Assembly: GCA_903917425.1 (NCBI GenBank)
Contig: CAIXAQ010000945.1
Location: 1-5,953 of the forward strand
From: an uncultured Bacteroidales bacterium
GTDB lineage: Bacteria; Bacteroidota; Bacteroidia; Bacteroidales; UBA4417
Direction of reading: 5' to 3'
Length of the DNA stretch: 5,953 bases
Each line of letters opens with the position of its first letter. Position 1 is the stretch's first letter. The notes below the pieces were generated by a model. That model saw only the letters and a program-made list of their open reading frames with translations. It had not been told where the DNA came from and made no database searches. The position numbers were made by a program, and so were the translations under genes. Of the stretch, positions 1-5,910 are shown piece after piece.

Positions 1-11
1 ATAACAGCACT

Positions 12-37
12 ATATTTACGTAAATATGCGTAAATAT
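12..37. repeat. AT-rich palindrome with a third half-site (operator-like)
   Basis: Bases 12-27 read ATATTTACGTAAATAT, a perfect 16-bp palindrome. Its right half-site, CGTAAATAT (19-27), is repeated exactly at 29-37, ten bases further on, so the same face of the helix carries two direct copies plus one inverted copy. Such an arrangement is typical of a protein-binding operator, but the regulator and the controlled gene are unknown. It lies about 310 bases before the likely sigma factor promoter, so it may belong to a gene left of the window. Confidence 0.35.
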
Positions 38-93
38 TCTGAAAAACACAGACTAAAACGCCCAGCCTGCTTGTATTGTCTGATGAAAACCTA

Positions 94-125
94 TATCACC
101 TGATACGTGATAAATTACCGTGATA
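94..125. repeat. Cluster of three GTGATA boxes
   Basis: TATCAC (94-99) and GTGATA (107-112) form an inverted repeat with a 7-base spacer. A further GTGATA (120-125) follows, and the longer CGTGATAA is repeated exactly at 106-113 and 119-126 with a 13-base period. The boxes are short and the region is AT-rich, so chance is a serious alternative. No regulator can be named. Confidence 0.2.
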
Positions 126-149
126 ATCTATGTTAATTTATAAATGAAA

Positions 150-184
150 CTCTGTGTCCCTCCGTGTTCTCCGTGCCTCCGTGG
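150..184. repeat. Degenerate CTCCGTG tandem repeat
   Basis: Four consecutive units begin CTCTGTG (150), CTCCGTG (160), CTCCGTG (169) and CTCCGTG (177), with unit lengths of 10, 9, 8 and 8 bases. The composition is sharply unlike the AT-rich sequence on both sides. From memory, closely similar CTCTGTG/CTCCGTG strings recur between genes in many environmental bacterial genomes, which would make this a dispersed intergenic repeat and not a gene-specific site. No open frame supports translation. Function is unknown. Confidence 0.55.
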
Positions 185-322
185 TTATACCGTCAACAGC
201 ATTCCAATGATATTAATATCAAACGTATACAACCATTTCACTCTAGCTCTTCCCTTTAATGTCAGAAAGCTGAAGAAAGCGAAGCAGTAGAGCAAAAGTG
301 ATAACAATGGCAAATTAAGTAT

Positions 323-330
323 TACTTTTG
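323..330 (+). promoter_or_regulatory. Possible -7 promoter box of the sigma factor gene
   Basis: TACTTTTG fits the Bacteroidota -7 consensus TAnnTTTG exactly. It lies 23 bases before the proposed TTG start, so transcription would begin around 336-338 with a very short leader. No clear TTG sits at the expected -33 position (about 300); only a GTG at 298-300 is nearby. It may be a weak housekeeping promoter, or an ECF-type promoter used by the encoded sigma factor itself. Confidence 0.4.
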
Positions 331-353
331 TGAAAGGATAAACCAATACTGTT

Positions 354-911
354 TTGAGGAACGTTGTACGACTGATAACCGGCAAAAGCGATGTTGAGCG
401 GGATTTAGTGCATGGATGCACCCGCAACGATCGTATTGCCCAGCGCGACCTCTACTACAAGTATTGCGATGCCATGTTTACCATTGCCTACCGCATTGTG
501 AACAACCGCGACGATGCCCACGATGCCCTGCAGGATGCTTTTATCCAGGTGTTTCGTGATATAGGGCAGTACAGGTTCGATTCGACACTGGGTGCCTGGA
601 TTAAGACGATCGTTGTGCGTACTTCGCTGAGGCTTCTTTCGAAAAACCGCAATTTGGCTTTTGCCGATATGGAGGAAGTGAAAAGTGATGAAACGATACT
701 GATACCTGACACGTTGAACAGCGAATACCTCGAAAAGGTAATTCTTTCGCTGCCGGATGGATACAGAACCGTTTTCCTGCTAATCGAAGTGGAAGGTTAC
801 ACGCACGAAGAGACGGGCAAAATGCTTGGAATCTCTACAGGCACTTCGAAATCGCAGTTGCATCATGCAAAAAAAATGCTCAAAAACCGGCTTTCAGCAT
901 TGATGGATTGA
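354..911 (+). CDS. ECF-type sigma-70 family RNA polymerase sigma factor
   Basis: This 185-residue cytoplasmic protein should direct RNA polymerase core enzyme to a specific set of promoters. Region 2 spans about residues 30-100, with the core-binding and -10-recognition pattern around DALQDAFIQVFRDI (57-70) and a FDSTLGAWIKTI segment (75-86). Region 4 spans about 123-182, with LPDGYRTVFLL followed by the helix-turn-helix at EGYTHEETGKMLGISTGTSKSQLHHAKKML. A variable linker without region 3 joins them, as in ECF factors. The start is uncertain: an in-frame TAA at 339-341 rules out starts further upstream, the first possible start is TTG at 354, a GTG lies at 408, and the first ATG (residue 41) is already inside region 2. 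An AAAGGA at 333-338 is a poor ribosome site at 15 bases. The stop nearly overlaps the start of the next gene, which encodes its likely anti-sigma partner. The promoters it recognises are not known. Confidence 0.9.
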   Translation: MRNVVRLITGKSDVERDLVHGCTRNDRIAQRDLYYKYCDAMFTIAYRIVNNRDDAHDALQDAFIQVFRDIGQYRFDSTLGAWIKTIVVRTSLRLLSKNRNLAFADMEEVKSDETILIPDTLNSEYLEKVILSLPDGYRTVFLLIEVEGYTHEETGKMLGISTGTSKSQLHHAKKMLKNRLSALMD

Positions 912-913
912 AC

Positions 914-2305
914 ATGGACGACAACAAAGACATATACAAAAATAAGCTTAATATGAAGCTTCCATCACATTCTCCGGATTTGGGGACATGGCAAAATCTT
1001 GCTTCCAAGCTCGATGCCATGGATGCCGAAGCAGCTTATAACGAAAAACTTGAACAACTTCCTACTCACTCGCCCGACTCAGGAACCTGGTATTCCATTT
1101 CCAGCCGGCTCAACCGGATTGCATTTTATAAAACCGCATTCCGTATAGCGGCATCAGTTGCTGCCGGGTTGCTTTTGTTCTTTACAGTTTCGCATTTCGC
1201 CGATTTCTCCCAACCAAAAGTGCAGGTTTCTCAACTTGCTGAACAGAATCCAATAGTTCTGAAGAAAAACACTTTAAACACCGGGAAAGTGACGATGCAG
1301 CAAGCCAGGGATAAACAAATAAATCAAAATCCTAACGCTTCTTCCACCTCAAATTCTATTTCCCCTGATATCACTGGAATTCAGCCTCCCCAGATAGCAG
1401 AAGCAGAACTTTTAGACGAATTTATTTTAATGGATTTTCCTGCAAATTCGTTGGCTACCGAAACTTCTGAAGATCTTTTGGATCCGGTAAGGCAGAGCAC
1501 CTTGGTTAACGGAAATTTGCTATTACCAGAGGATGTTGTGGAAGCGGGTTCAAATACTTCGCTTTCTATATTGCAGTTGGAAAAGAAAAAGCCTGAGACT
1601 CAACCCACAGTTAAATATTATACGCCGGAAGATCCGAAACCTACTGGTAGCAAGAATAAATTTGCCCTTGCCACCAATTATCTCCCCGAAAATATTTATA
1701 ACGGAACCGACAACTCGCTCTTTCACAATATTGATCTTACAGCCAGCTACAACAAGGAAAAAGTGAGGTACAATACCAGCATTGGTATGGCTTACAACGA
1801 GGAGCAGCTGAAATTCGATATGAACTACGATATTATCACTCCGGTAACTTCAGTAGGGCCGGGAGGCGCGGTGGATACACTCAGCTATAATGTTGCCAGC
1901 TTTGATACACAGTACCAGGGATCCGAAAAGCATGAATATTTCACGTATAATCTGGGTATTGGGAGACGGCTTTTCAGTATTGGAAAATTTTCGTCATGGA
2001 TTAATGCCGGTGCAGGCTTCGGGATCAAGTTAAACAACCCGGATCTGGTTTCAACGACCGAAAAAAATATCAAAGGGCAGTACAATGCTCTAATCACCAG
2101 TGTTAAGGCTCCTAAGCCAGTGTATAATGATGTGAATGTGAACTTTGTGACAGGTATTGATTTCAATTATAAAATTATCGAGAGGTTAAGCTTTACTTTT
2201 ACTCCAACCAGCCGATGGTATTTTAAACCGGTGCTTACCATGAATGGTCAGCCTACCGATGAGCTTACACTTGGATTTCGGACTGGTGTGAAGTTCGAAT
2301 TTTAG
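914..2305 (+). CDS. Predicted dual-membrane-spanning anti-sigma factor with C-terminal outer-membrane barrel
   Basis: This 463-residue protein appears to span the whole cell envelope. Residues 1-74 are cytoplasmic and carry two copies of a motif LP-[ST]-HSPD-x-GTW (about 9-33 and 42-66), the likely sigma-binding part. Residues about 79-95 (AASVAAGLLLFFTVSHF) form one membrane helix preceded by Lys and Arg, so the N-terminus faces the cytoplasm; there is no cleavable signal peptide. Residues about 96-248 are a polar linker rich in Asn, Gln, Ser, Thr and Pro, presumably disordered in the periplasm. From about 249 to the end, alternating strands (YNTSIGMAYNE, YNLGIGRRLF, WINAGAGFGIKL, NFVTGIDFNYKI, LTLGFRTGVKFEF) and a terminal Phe indicate an outer-membrane barrel of perhaps 8-10 strands. 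The inferred role is to sequester the upstream sigma factor and release it on an outer-membrane signal. I recall Dma anti-sigma factors of this design in Bacteroides. ATG 914 begins two bases after the sigma stop; TTG 908, overlapping it, is an alternative. Confidence 0.8.
   Translation: MDDNKDIYKNKLNMKLPSHSPDLGTWQNLASKLDAMDAEAAYNEKLEQLPTHSPDSGTWYSISSRLNRIAFYKTAFRIAASVAAGLLLFFTVSHFADFSQPKVQVSQLAEQNPIVLKKNTLNTGKVTMQQARDKQINQNPNASSTSNSISPDITGIQPPQIAEAELLDEFILMDFPANSLATETSEDLLDPVRQSTLVNGNLLLPEDVVEAGSNTSLSILQLEKKKPETQPTVKYYTPEDPKPTGSKNKFALATNYLPENIYNGTDNSLFHNIDLTASYNKEKVRYNTSIGMAYNEEQLKFDMNYDIITPVTSVGPGGAVDTLSYNVASFDTQYQGSEKHEYFTYNLGIGRRLFSIGKFSSWINAGAGFGIKLNNPDLVSTTEKNIKGQYNALITSVKAPKPVYNDVNVNFVTGIDFNYKIIERLSFTFTPTSRWYFKPVLTMNGQPTDELTLGFRTGVKFEF
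938..1111 (+). repeat. Internal protein-level duplication of the anti-sigma motif
   Basis: Two 25-residue segments (encoded by 938-1012 and 1037-1111) align with a 33-residue period: KLPSHSPDLGTW followed by LASKL, and QLPTHSPDSGTW followed by ISSRL. The DNA copies have diverged considerably, so this is an old, selected duplication and not a recent tandem copy. Both copies lie on the cytoplasmic side, before the membrane helix. From memory, repeated LPxxxPPxxxW motifs occur in other Bacteroidota anti-sigma-like proteins. Confidence 0.7.
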
Positions 2306-2364
2306 GCACACAATACTATGCTATATTTAATTTCTTTCTCCTGATATCTTCATTTCCTAAAAGC

Positions 2365-2395
2365 TTGCATTTACCCGTCAAATTCAGTATATTTG
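2365..2395 (+). promoter_or_regulatory. Bacteroidota-type promoter of the universal stress protein gene
   Basis: TTG at 2365-2367 and TATATTTG at 2388-2395 are separated by 20 bases, matching the -33 / -7 (TAnnTTTG) pattern of the main sigma factor in this phylum. Transcription should start near 2400-2403, leaving an A-rich leader of about 40 bases before the ATG at 2440. The gene is therefore probably transcribed independently of the sigma/anti-sigma pair upstream. Confidence 0.65.
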
Positions 2396-2439
2396 TGGTG
2401 GCGAAAAACAGAAGGCTAAATTGTTAAAGCAAAACAATC

Positions 2440-2874
2440 ATGAAAAAAGTATTAGTTGCCATTGACCTGTCGGATATTGCGATTGCAGCAGTTGATTATG
2501 CAGCAAAATTAGCTGTTGCATTTAATAGCCAGGTTCGTATTTTGCATGTGGAAGTACCGGTTCCTGCTTATATAGGTAACGAATTGGTACAACCGGTGAT
2601 TCCAACCGATAATGAAGAGGAATTGAACCGTATCAGAAAGGATCTGTCGGCGATGGTGGACCACCTGAATTTGCAGGGAATTGAGGCTGATTACGAGCTT
2701 GTCAAAGGCCCTATTGTAGAAATGATTATTGAAAAGGCAGCAATTTATGTTGCTGACATTATCGTACTGGGAGCCCATAATCATGGTTTTCTCTACAGGG
2801 CTGTTATTGGTAGTGTTTGTTCGGGAGTTGTTAAACACAGCCCCTGCCCGGTGCTGATAATTCCATCAAAATAA
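2440..2874 (+). CDS. Universal stress protein, UspA family, single domain
   Basis: This 144-residue cytoplasmic protein has the length and layout of a single Usp domain. The N-terminus MKKVLVAIDLSD supplies the first strand and the conserved Asp (residue 9) that contacts nucleotide in ATP-binding members. Strand RILHVEVP (33-40) and strand ADIIVLGAHNHG (105-116) follow, and the end is KHSPCPVLIIPSK. The ATP-binding signature G-x2-G-x9-G-[ST] is present as G111, N114, G124 and S125, so the second glycine is Asn. Nucleotide binding is thus likely but not certain. Usp proteins generally dimerise and are induced in stress or growth arrest; the specific role here cannot be deduced. It has its own promoter, an A-rich leader with no clear Shine-Dalgarno sequence, and converges on cysN. 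Confidence 0.93.
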   Translation: MKKVLVAIDLSDIAIAAVDYAAKLAVAFNSQVRILHVEVPVPAYIGNELVQPVIPTDNEEELNRIRKDLSAMVDHLNLQGIEADYELVKGPIVEMIIEKAAIYVADIIVLGAHNHGFLYRAVIGSVCSGVVKHSPCPVLIIPSK

Positions 2875-2893
2875 CATCTTTACCCCCCCTTTC

Positions 2894-2920
2894 GGAAAAA
2901 GAGTCGGGATTTCCTTTTCC
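2894..2920. terminator. Weak inverted repeat in the convergent gap
   Basis: GGAAAA (2894-2899) can pair with TTTTCC (2915-2920); the next pair is a mismatch and G2901 can pair with C2913, leaving an 11-base loop. It sits in the 50-base gap between the convergent stress-protein and cysN genes, where a bidirectional terminator would be expected. The stem is AT-rich and no T-tract follows on either strand, so it is a poor intrinsic terminator. Confidence 0.25.
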
Positions 2921-2924
2921 TGAA

Positions 2925-4199
2925 CTATTCGATCATTCCTACTCCGACTGTTTCGTTAGTACCTTCATCAATAAAAATAACAGCCCCGGTAATCCGGTTT
3001 TGACTGTACGGGTCGAAAAGCAGTGGCTTGGTGGTGCGAATGGTTATATGAGCTATGTCGTTCATTTTCACCTCGGTGTCATCAGTAATCTGGCTGATCG
3101 TATTCACGTTCACTTTGTAATGAACTTCTTTTACCACACAGCGAACATCGCGGGTGGTATGTTTCAGCGCATATTTGCCGGCGATTTGCAAAGGACGAGG
3201 GCTCATCCAGCATATCATCAGTGTAATATCCTGGCTTACCTGCGGACGGTTATCTTCCTTCACGATCATGTCACCACGGCTGATGTCAATATCGTCCGTG
3301 AGTTGCATGGTAACCGACATGGGCGGATAAGCCTGTTGCAACTGCTTGTCCTGTAATTCAATAGATTTGATGGTTGAGTGATAGCCGCCGGGGAGTATCA
3401 TAACTTTATCGCCGGTATTAAATATTCCTCCATCCACACGGCCGGCATAACCGCGGTAATCGTGGTATTCATCGGAGATAGGCCGGATGACATATTGTAC
3501 CGGGAAGCGGGCATCGGTTAAATTGTAATCGTGATCGATAGGCAGGGTTTCGAGCACATCGAGCAATGTGCCATTATTGTACCAGTTCATATTGGTTGAA
3601 GGCTCAACAACATTATCGCCGTGCAAGGCACTGATAGGGACAAACCGGAAATCCTTAACCTTCAGTTTGAGTGCAAAAGCAATAAATTTTTCACGGATTT
3701 CCTCGTAAACATCACGGTCGTAATTAACCAGATCCATTTTGTTTACACAGATAAGGATGTGAGGTATCTGCAATAAGGTTGCGATATAGGTATGGCGGTA
3801 TGTTTGCTCAGTGACGCCGTTGCGGGCATCAATGAGTATCAGGGCGGCATTAGCGGTTGAAGCACCGGTAACCATATTGCGTGTATATTGAATATGGCCG
3901 GGTGTATCAGCAATGATAAACTTGCGTTTTGGTGTCGCAAAATACCGGTAAGCCACATCGATGGTGATGCCTTGCTCGCGTTCGGCCCGCAAACCATCGG
4001 TGATAAGTGCCAGGTTAATATGCTCGTTTCCGCGCTGAATACTGGCACGTTTCACGGCTTCAAGTTGATCCTCAAAGATTGATTTGCTGTCGTACAAAAG
4101 CCGTCCGATAAGAGTGCTCTTGCCATCGTCAACACTTCCGGCTGTTGTAAAGCGCAACAGCTCCATATTCAGGTATCCTTTGGATGAAAATTCAGTCAT
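2925..4199 (-). CDS. cysN: Sulfate adenylyltransferase subunit 1 (GTPase subunit CysN)
   Basis: CysN is the regulatory GTPase of ATP sulfurylase; GTP hydrolysis drives formation of adenosine 5'-phosphosulfate (APS) from ATP and sulfate by its partner CysD. The 424-residue product has all translation-factor-like GTPase motifs: P-loop GSVDDGKST (21-29), effector region REQGITIDVAYRYF (74-87), DTPGH (98-102), NKMD (153-156) and SAL (190-192). Beta-barrel domains follow from about residue 230. It is shorter than the roughly 475 residues of E. coli CysN and has no fused CysC kinase domain, in line with the separate cysC gene. The ATG at 4199 is preceded by an A-rich stretch without a Shine-Dalgarno sequence; a second ATG at residue 12 (MELLRF) is possible but the KGYLNMELL leader looks family-like. 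It is the last gene of the cysC-cysD-cysN operon, 127 bases after cysD. Confidence 0.96.
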   Translation of the reverse strand: MTEFSSKGYLNMELLRFTTAGSVDDGKSTLIGRLLYDSKSIFEDQLEAVKRASIQRGNEHINLALITDGLRAEREQGITIDVAYRYFATPKRKFIIADTPGHIQYTRNMVTGASTANAALILIDARNGVTEQTYRHTYIATLLQIPHILICVNKMDLVNYDRDVYEEIREKFIAFALKLKVKDFRFVPISALHGDNVVEPSTNMNWYNNGTLLDVLETLPIDHDYNLTDARFPVQYVIRPISDEYHDYRGYAGRVDGGIFNTGDKVMILPGGYHSTIKSIELQDKQLQQAYPPMSVTMQLTDDIDISRGDMIVKEDNRPQVSQDITLMICWMSPRPLQIAGKYALKHTTRDVRCVVKEVHYKVNVNTISQITDDTEVKMNDIAHITIRTTKPLLFDPYSQNRITGAVIFIDEGTNETVGVGMIE

Positions 4200-4243
4200 T
4201 TTATTTCTTGTTTATTTTATCAAATGCTTAATGCGGTCTGAAA

Positions 4244-4321
4244 TGTGACGCGAACATCGCTTCTTGATTTGTGATGCGAACATCACGTTTTGAAAGGAGA
4301 CGCGAACATCGCGTCTCTACC
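4244..4321. repeat. Three 26-bp tandem units with palindromic cores
   Basis: The core GCGAACATC recurs at 4250, 4276 and 4302, an exact 26-base period, giving units 4244-4269, 4270-4295 and 4296-4321. Unit 3 is a perfect hairpin: GAGACGCGA, loop ACA, TCGCGTCTC (4297-4317). Unit 2 forms GTGATG, loop CGAA, CATCAC (4271-4286). Unit 1 keeps only GCGA/TCGC around ACA. The array fills most of the 127-base cysD-cysN gap and is transcribed within the operon, so hairpins would form in the mRNA. From memory, GAGACGCGA/TCGCGTCTC palindromes are scattered between genes in Bacteroidota and cyanobacteria, so a dispersed REP-like element is likely. Confidence 0.75.
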
Positions 4322-4326
4322 GAAAC

Positions 4327-5232
4327 CTAAAAATACCCTTCCTTCTTCCTGTCCTCCATGGCTGCTTCGCTGCGCATATCATCGGCACGGCTGCCTCGCT
4401 CGGTAACACGGGTAGCGGCAATTTCGGTTATAATATCCTCGAGCGAATTAGCGGTCGAAAGATTAAGCCCGGTGCAAGAAATATCCCCGATAGTGCGGCA
4501 ACGTACAGTACGTGTCTCAATTTTTTCATTGGGTTTTAATTTCATGAACGGTGCATAAGCCAGCAAAACACCATCGCGAAGAAATGATTCACGTTGGTGG
4601 GTATAATAAATGCTTGGCATCGGCAGGTTTTCTTTCAGTATATATTGCCAAACGTCCATTTCGGTCCAGTTACTGATTGGGAAAACCCTGAAGTGCTCGC
4701 CGATGTGCTTGCGGCCATTAAAGATATTCCAAAGTTCGGGACGTTGGTTTTTGGGATCCCATTGACCGAATTCGTCGCGATGCGAGAAGAAACGCTCTTT
4801 GGCACGCGCTTTTTCTTCATCCCTGCGACCGCCACCCATACAGGCGTCGAACTTGTATTTTTCGATGGTATCGAGCAAAGTAACCGTTTGCAGCAGGTTG
4901 CGACTGGCGCTGAAGCCTTTTTCTTCCACCACCCGACCGGTATCAATAGATTCCTGAACGGAACCGACAATAAGTTTTACGCCAAGTTCATTAACCAGGT
5001 TATCGCGGTAATCAATGGTTTCCTGGAAATTATGACCTGTATCGATGTGCAGGAGTGGAAAAGGGATTTTGGCCGGCCAGAAAGCTTTCCGGGCCAGGTA
5101 TGTCATCACAATACTATCCTTGCCTCCCGAAAAAAGTATAGCGGGGCGTTCGAACTGAGCCGCCACTTCGCGGATCACAAATATGGATTCGCTTTCGAGT
5201 TCGGCAAGGTGCGAGAGATTGTAGTTGGTCAT
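4327..5232 (-). CDS. cysD: Sulfate adenylyltransferase subunit 2 (catalytic subunit CysD)
   Basis: CysD is the catalytic subunit of the heterodimeric ATP sulfurylase: ATP plus sulfate gives APS and pyrophosphate, coupled to GTP hydrolysis by CysN. The 301-residue length matches E. coli CysD (302). The PP-loop nucleotide-binding motif FSGGKDS lies at 34-40, LLHIDTGHNF at 60-69, GGGRRDEEKARAKER at 133-147, PISNWTEMDVWQYI at 185-198, and the characteristic tail ERGSRADD then EAAMEDRKKEGYF ends the protein. No key motif is missing. The start ATG at 5232 is 43 bases after the cysC stop in an AT-rich gap with no obvious promoter, so co-transcription with cysC is expected. The 127-base gap to cysN contains three hairpin-forming repeats. 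Confidence 0.97.
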   Translation of the reverse strand: MTNYNLSHLAELESESIFVIREVAAQFERPAILFSGGKDSIVMTYLARKAFWPAKIPFPLLHIDTGHNFQETIDYRDNLVNELGVKLIVGSVQESIDTGRVVEEKGFSASRNLLQTVTLLDTIEKYKFDACMGGGRRDEEKARAKERFFSHRDEFGQWDPKNQRPELWNIFNGRKHIGEHFRVFPISNWTEMDVWQYILKENLPMPSIYYTHQRESFLRDGVLLAYAPFMKLKPNEKIETRTVRCRTIGDISCTGLNLSTANSLEDIITEIAATRVTERGSRADDMRSEAAMEDRKKEGYF

Positions 5233-5275
5233 ACTTAAAGTTTAATTTACGCTTAAAAATGCACTTTTCAATCAC

Positions 5276-5884
5276 TTACCCGATTTGTAACGATATGATG
5301 GGCAGTATATTATCAAGTATTTGTTGTAATGATGTTTCTATATTTTCGGTATCGGTACGGATCTCCATATTTGGATTTACCGGTATTTCGTAAGGGGCAT
5401 TCACACCGGTAAATTCAGCAATTTGTCCGGCCCTGGCTTTTTTATACATTCCCTTTACATCACGTTGTTCGCATGAAGCCAGGGTGGGGTTTAGAAATAT
5501 TTCAATAAAATCATTTTCCCCGATAATCTCCCTGGCAAGACCGCGCATCTCGTTGGTTGGACTAACAAATGCACAAATGATAATAACTCCGGCCGAAAGA
5601 AAGAGTTTTGAGATTTCCGCGATACGCCGGATATTTTCCAAACGGTCGGCATTACTGAATCCCAGGTTATTATTGATGCCAATGCGCACATTGTCACCAT
5701 CCAAAACCTGGCAAAAAAACCCCCGGGCAAACAATTCCTTTTCTGTTGCAAGAGCGAGTGTTGTTTTACCTGAACAAGGAAGGCCGGTGAACCACATCAC
5801 TTTTGCATGCTGACCAAGTTTTAGTTCTTTGGATTCGCGGCTGACTAATTTTTCGGGTTGGGGAATTACGTTTCTTTGCTGCAC
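5276..5884 (-). CDS. cysC: Adenylylsulfate (APS) kinase CysC
   Basis: CysC phosphorylates APS with ATP to give 3'-phosphoadenylylsulfate (PAPS), the step after CysDN. The 202-residue protein matches the family length. The P-loop is GLPCSGKTT (34-42), a variant of the commoner GLSGSGKST with Walker Lys and Thr kept. LDGDNVRIGINNNLGFS (61-77) forms the APS-binding region. FVSPTNEMR (106-114) holds the serine that is phosphorylated or gates the site in some homologues. DVKGMYKKARAGQI and FTGVNAPYE (142-166) form the lid and substrate-contact segment. The start is GTG at 5884: an in-frame TAA at 5894-5896 excludes anything further upstream, and the first ATG (residue 30) lies at the edge of the P-loop strand. 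It is the first gene of the operon, directly behind a strong promoter. PAPS may feed a reductase for cysteine synthesis or sulfotransferases; neither is in the window. Confidence 0.95.
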   Translation of the reverse strand: MQQRNVIPQPEKLVSRESKELKLGQHAKVMWFTGLPCSGKTTLALATEKELFARGFFCQVLDGDNVRIGINNNLGFSNADRLENIRRIAEISKLFLSAGVIIICAFVSPTNEMRGLAREIIGENDFIEIFLNPTLASCEQRDVKGMYKKARAGQIAEFTGVNAPYEIPVNPNMEIRTDTENIETSLQQILDNILPIISLQIG

Positions 5885-5910
5885 TTTAGCGGATTAATGA
5901 AAAAGTGATG

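Larger units (their letters stand above)
1..353. other. Non-coding leader region with several short repeats
   Basis: No open frame in this stretch looks like a real gene. The only sizeable one, on the minus strand from 427 to 185, runs into the sigma factor coding region and has no recognisable family pattern. The stretch is AT-rich at its left end and contains a palindrome with a third half-site (12-37), three GTGATA-type boxes (94-125), a short CTCCGTG tandem repeat (150-184) and a possible promoter for the sigma factor (323-330). The left flank is outside the window, so bases 1-140 could also be the promoter or 3' region of a gene further left. Confidence 0.7.

Noticed and set aside
185..427. 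Minus-strand open frame of 80 codons
   Set aside because: It overlaps the sigma factor start and the CTCCGTG repeat, has no recognisable family motif, and its hydrophobic stretch arises from the reverse of A/G-rich leader sequence.
2306..2364. Terminator after the anti-sigma gene
   Set aside because: I found no convincing stem followed by a T-tract. The stretch is AT-rich without a stable inverted repeat.
3000..3356. Plus-strand open frame opposite cysN
   Set aside because: It is a shadow of the conserved cysN coding sequence with no motif or start-site support.
4244..4321. CRISPR array
   Set aside because: The three 26-bp units are contiguous and self-similar throughout, with no unique spacers between them.
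4594..5238. Plus-strand open frame of 214 codons opposite cysD
   Set aside because: It lies entirely antisense to a fully conserved cysD, and its protein shows no known motifs. The codon bias of cysD leaves stop codons rare in this frame.
5491..5813. Open frames on both strands within cysC
   Set aside because: CysC is intact and conserved through this region, so these alternative frames are shadows.
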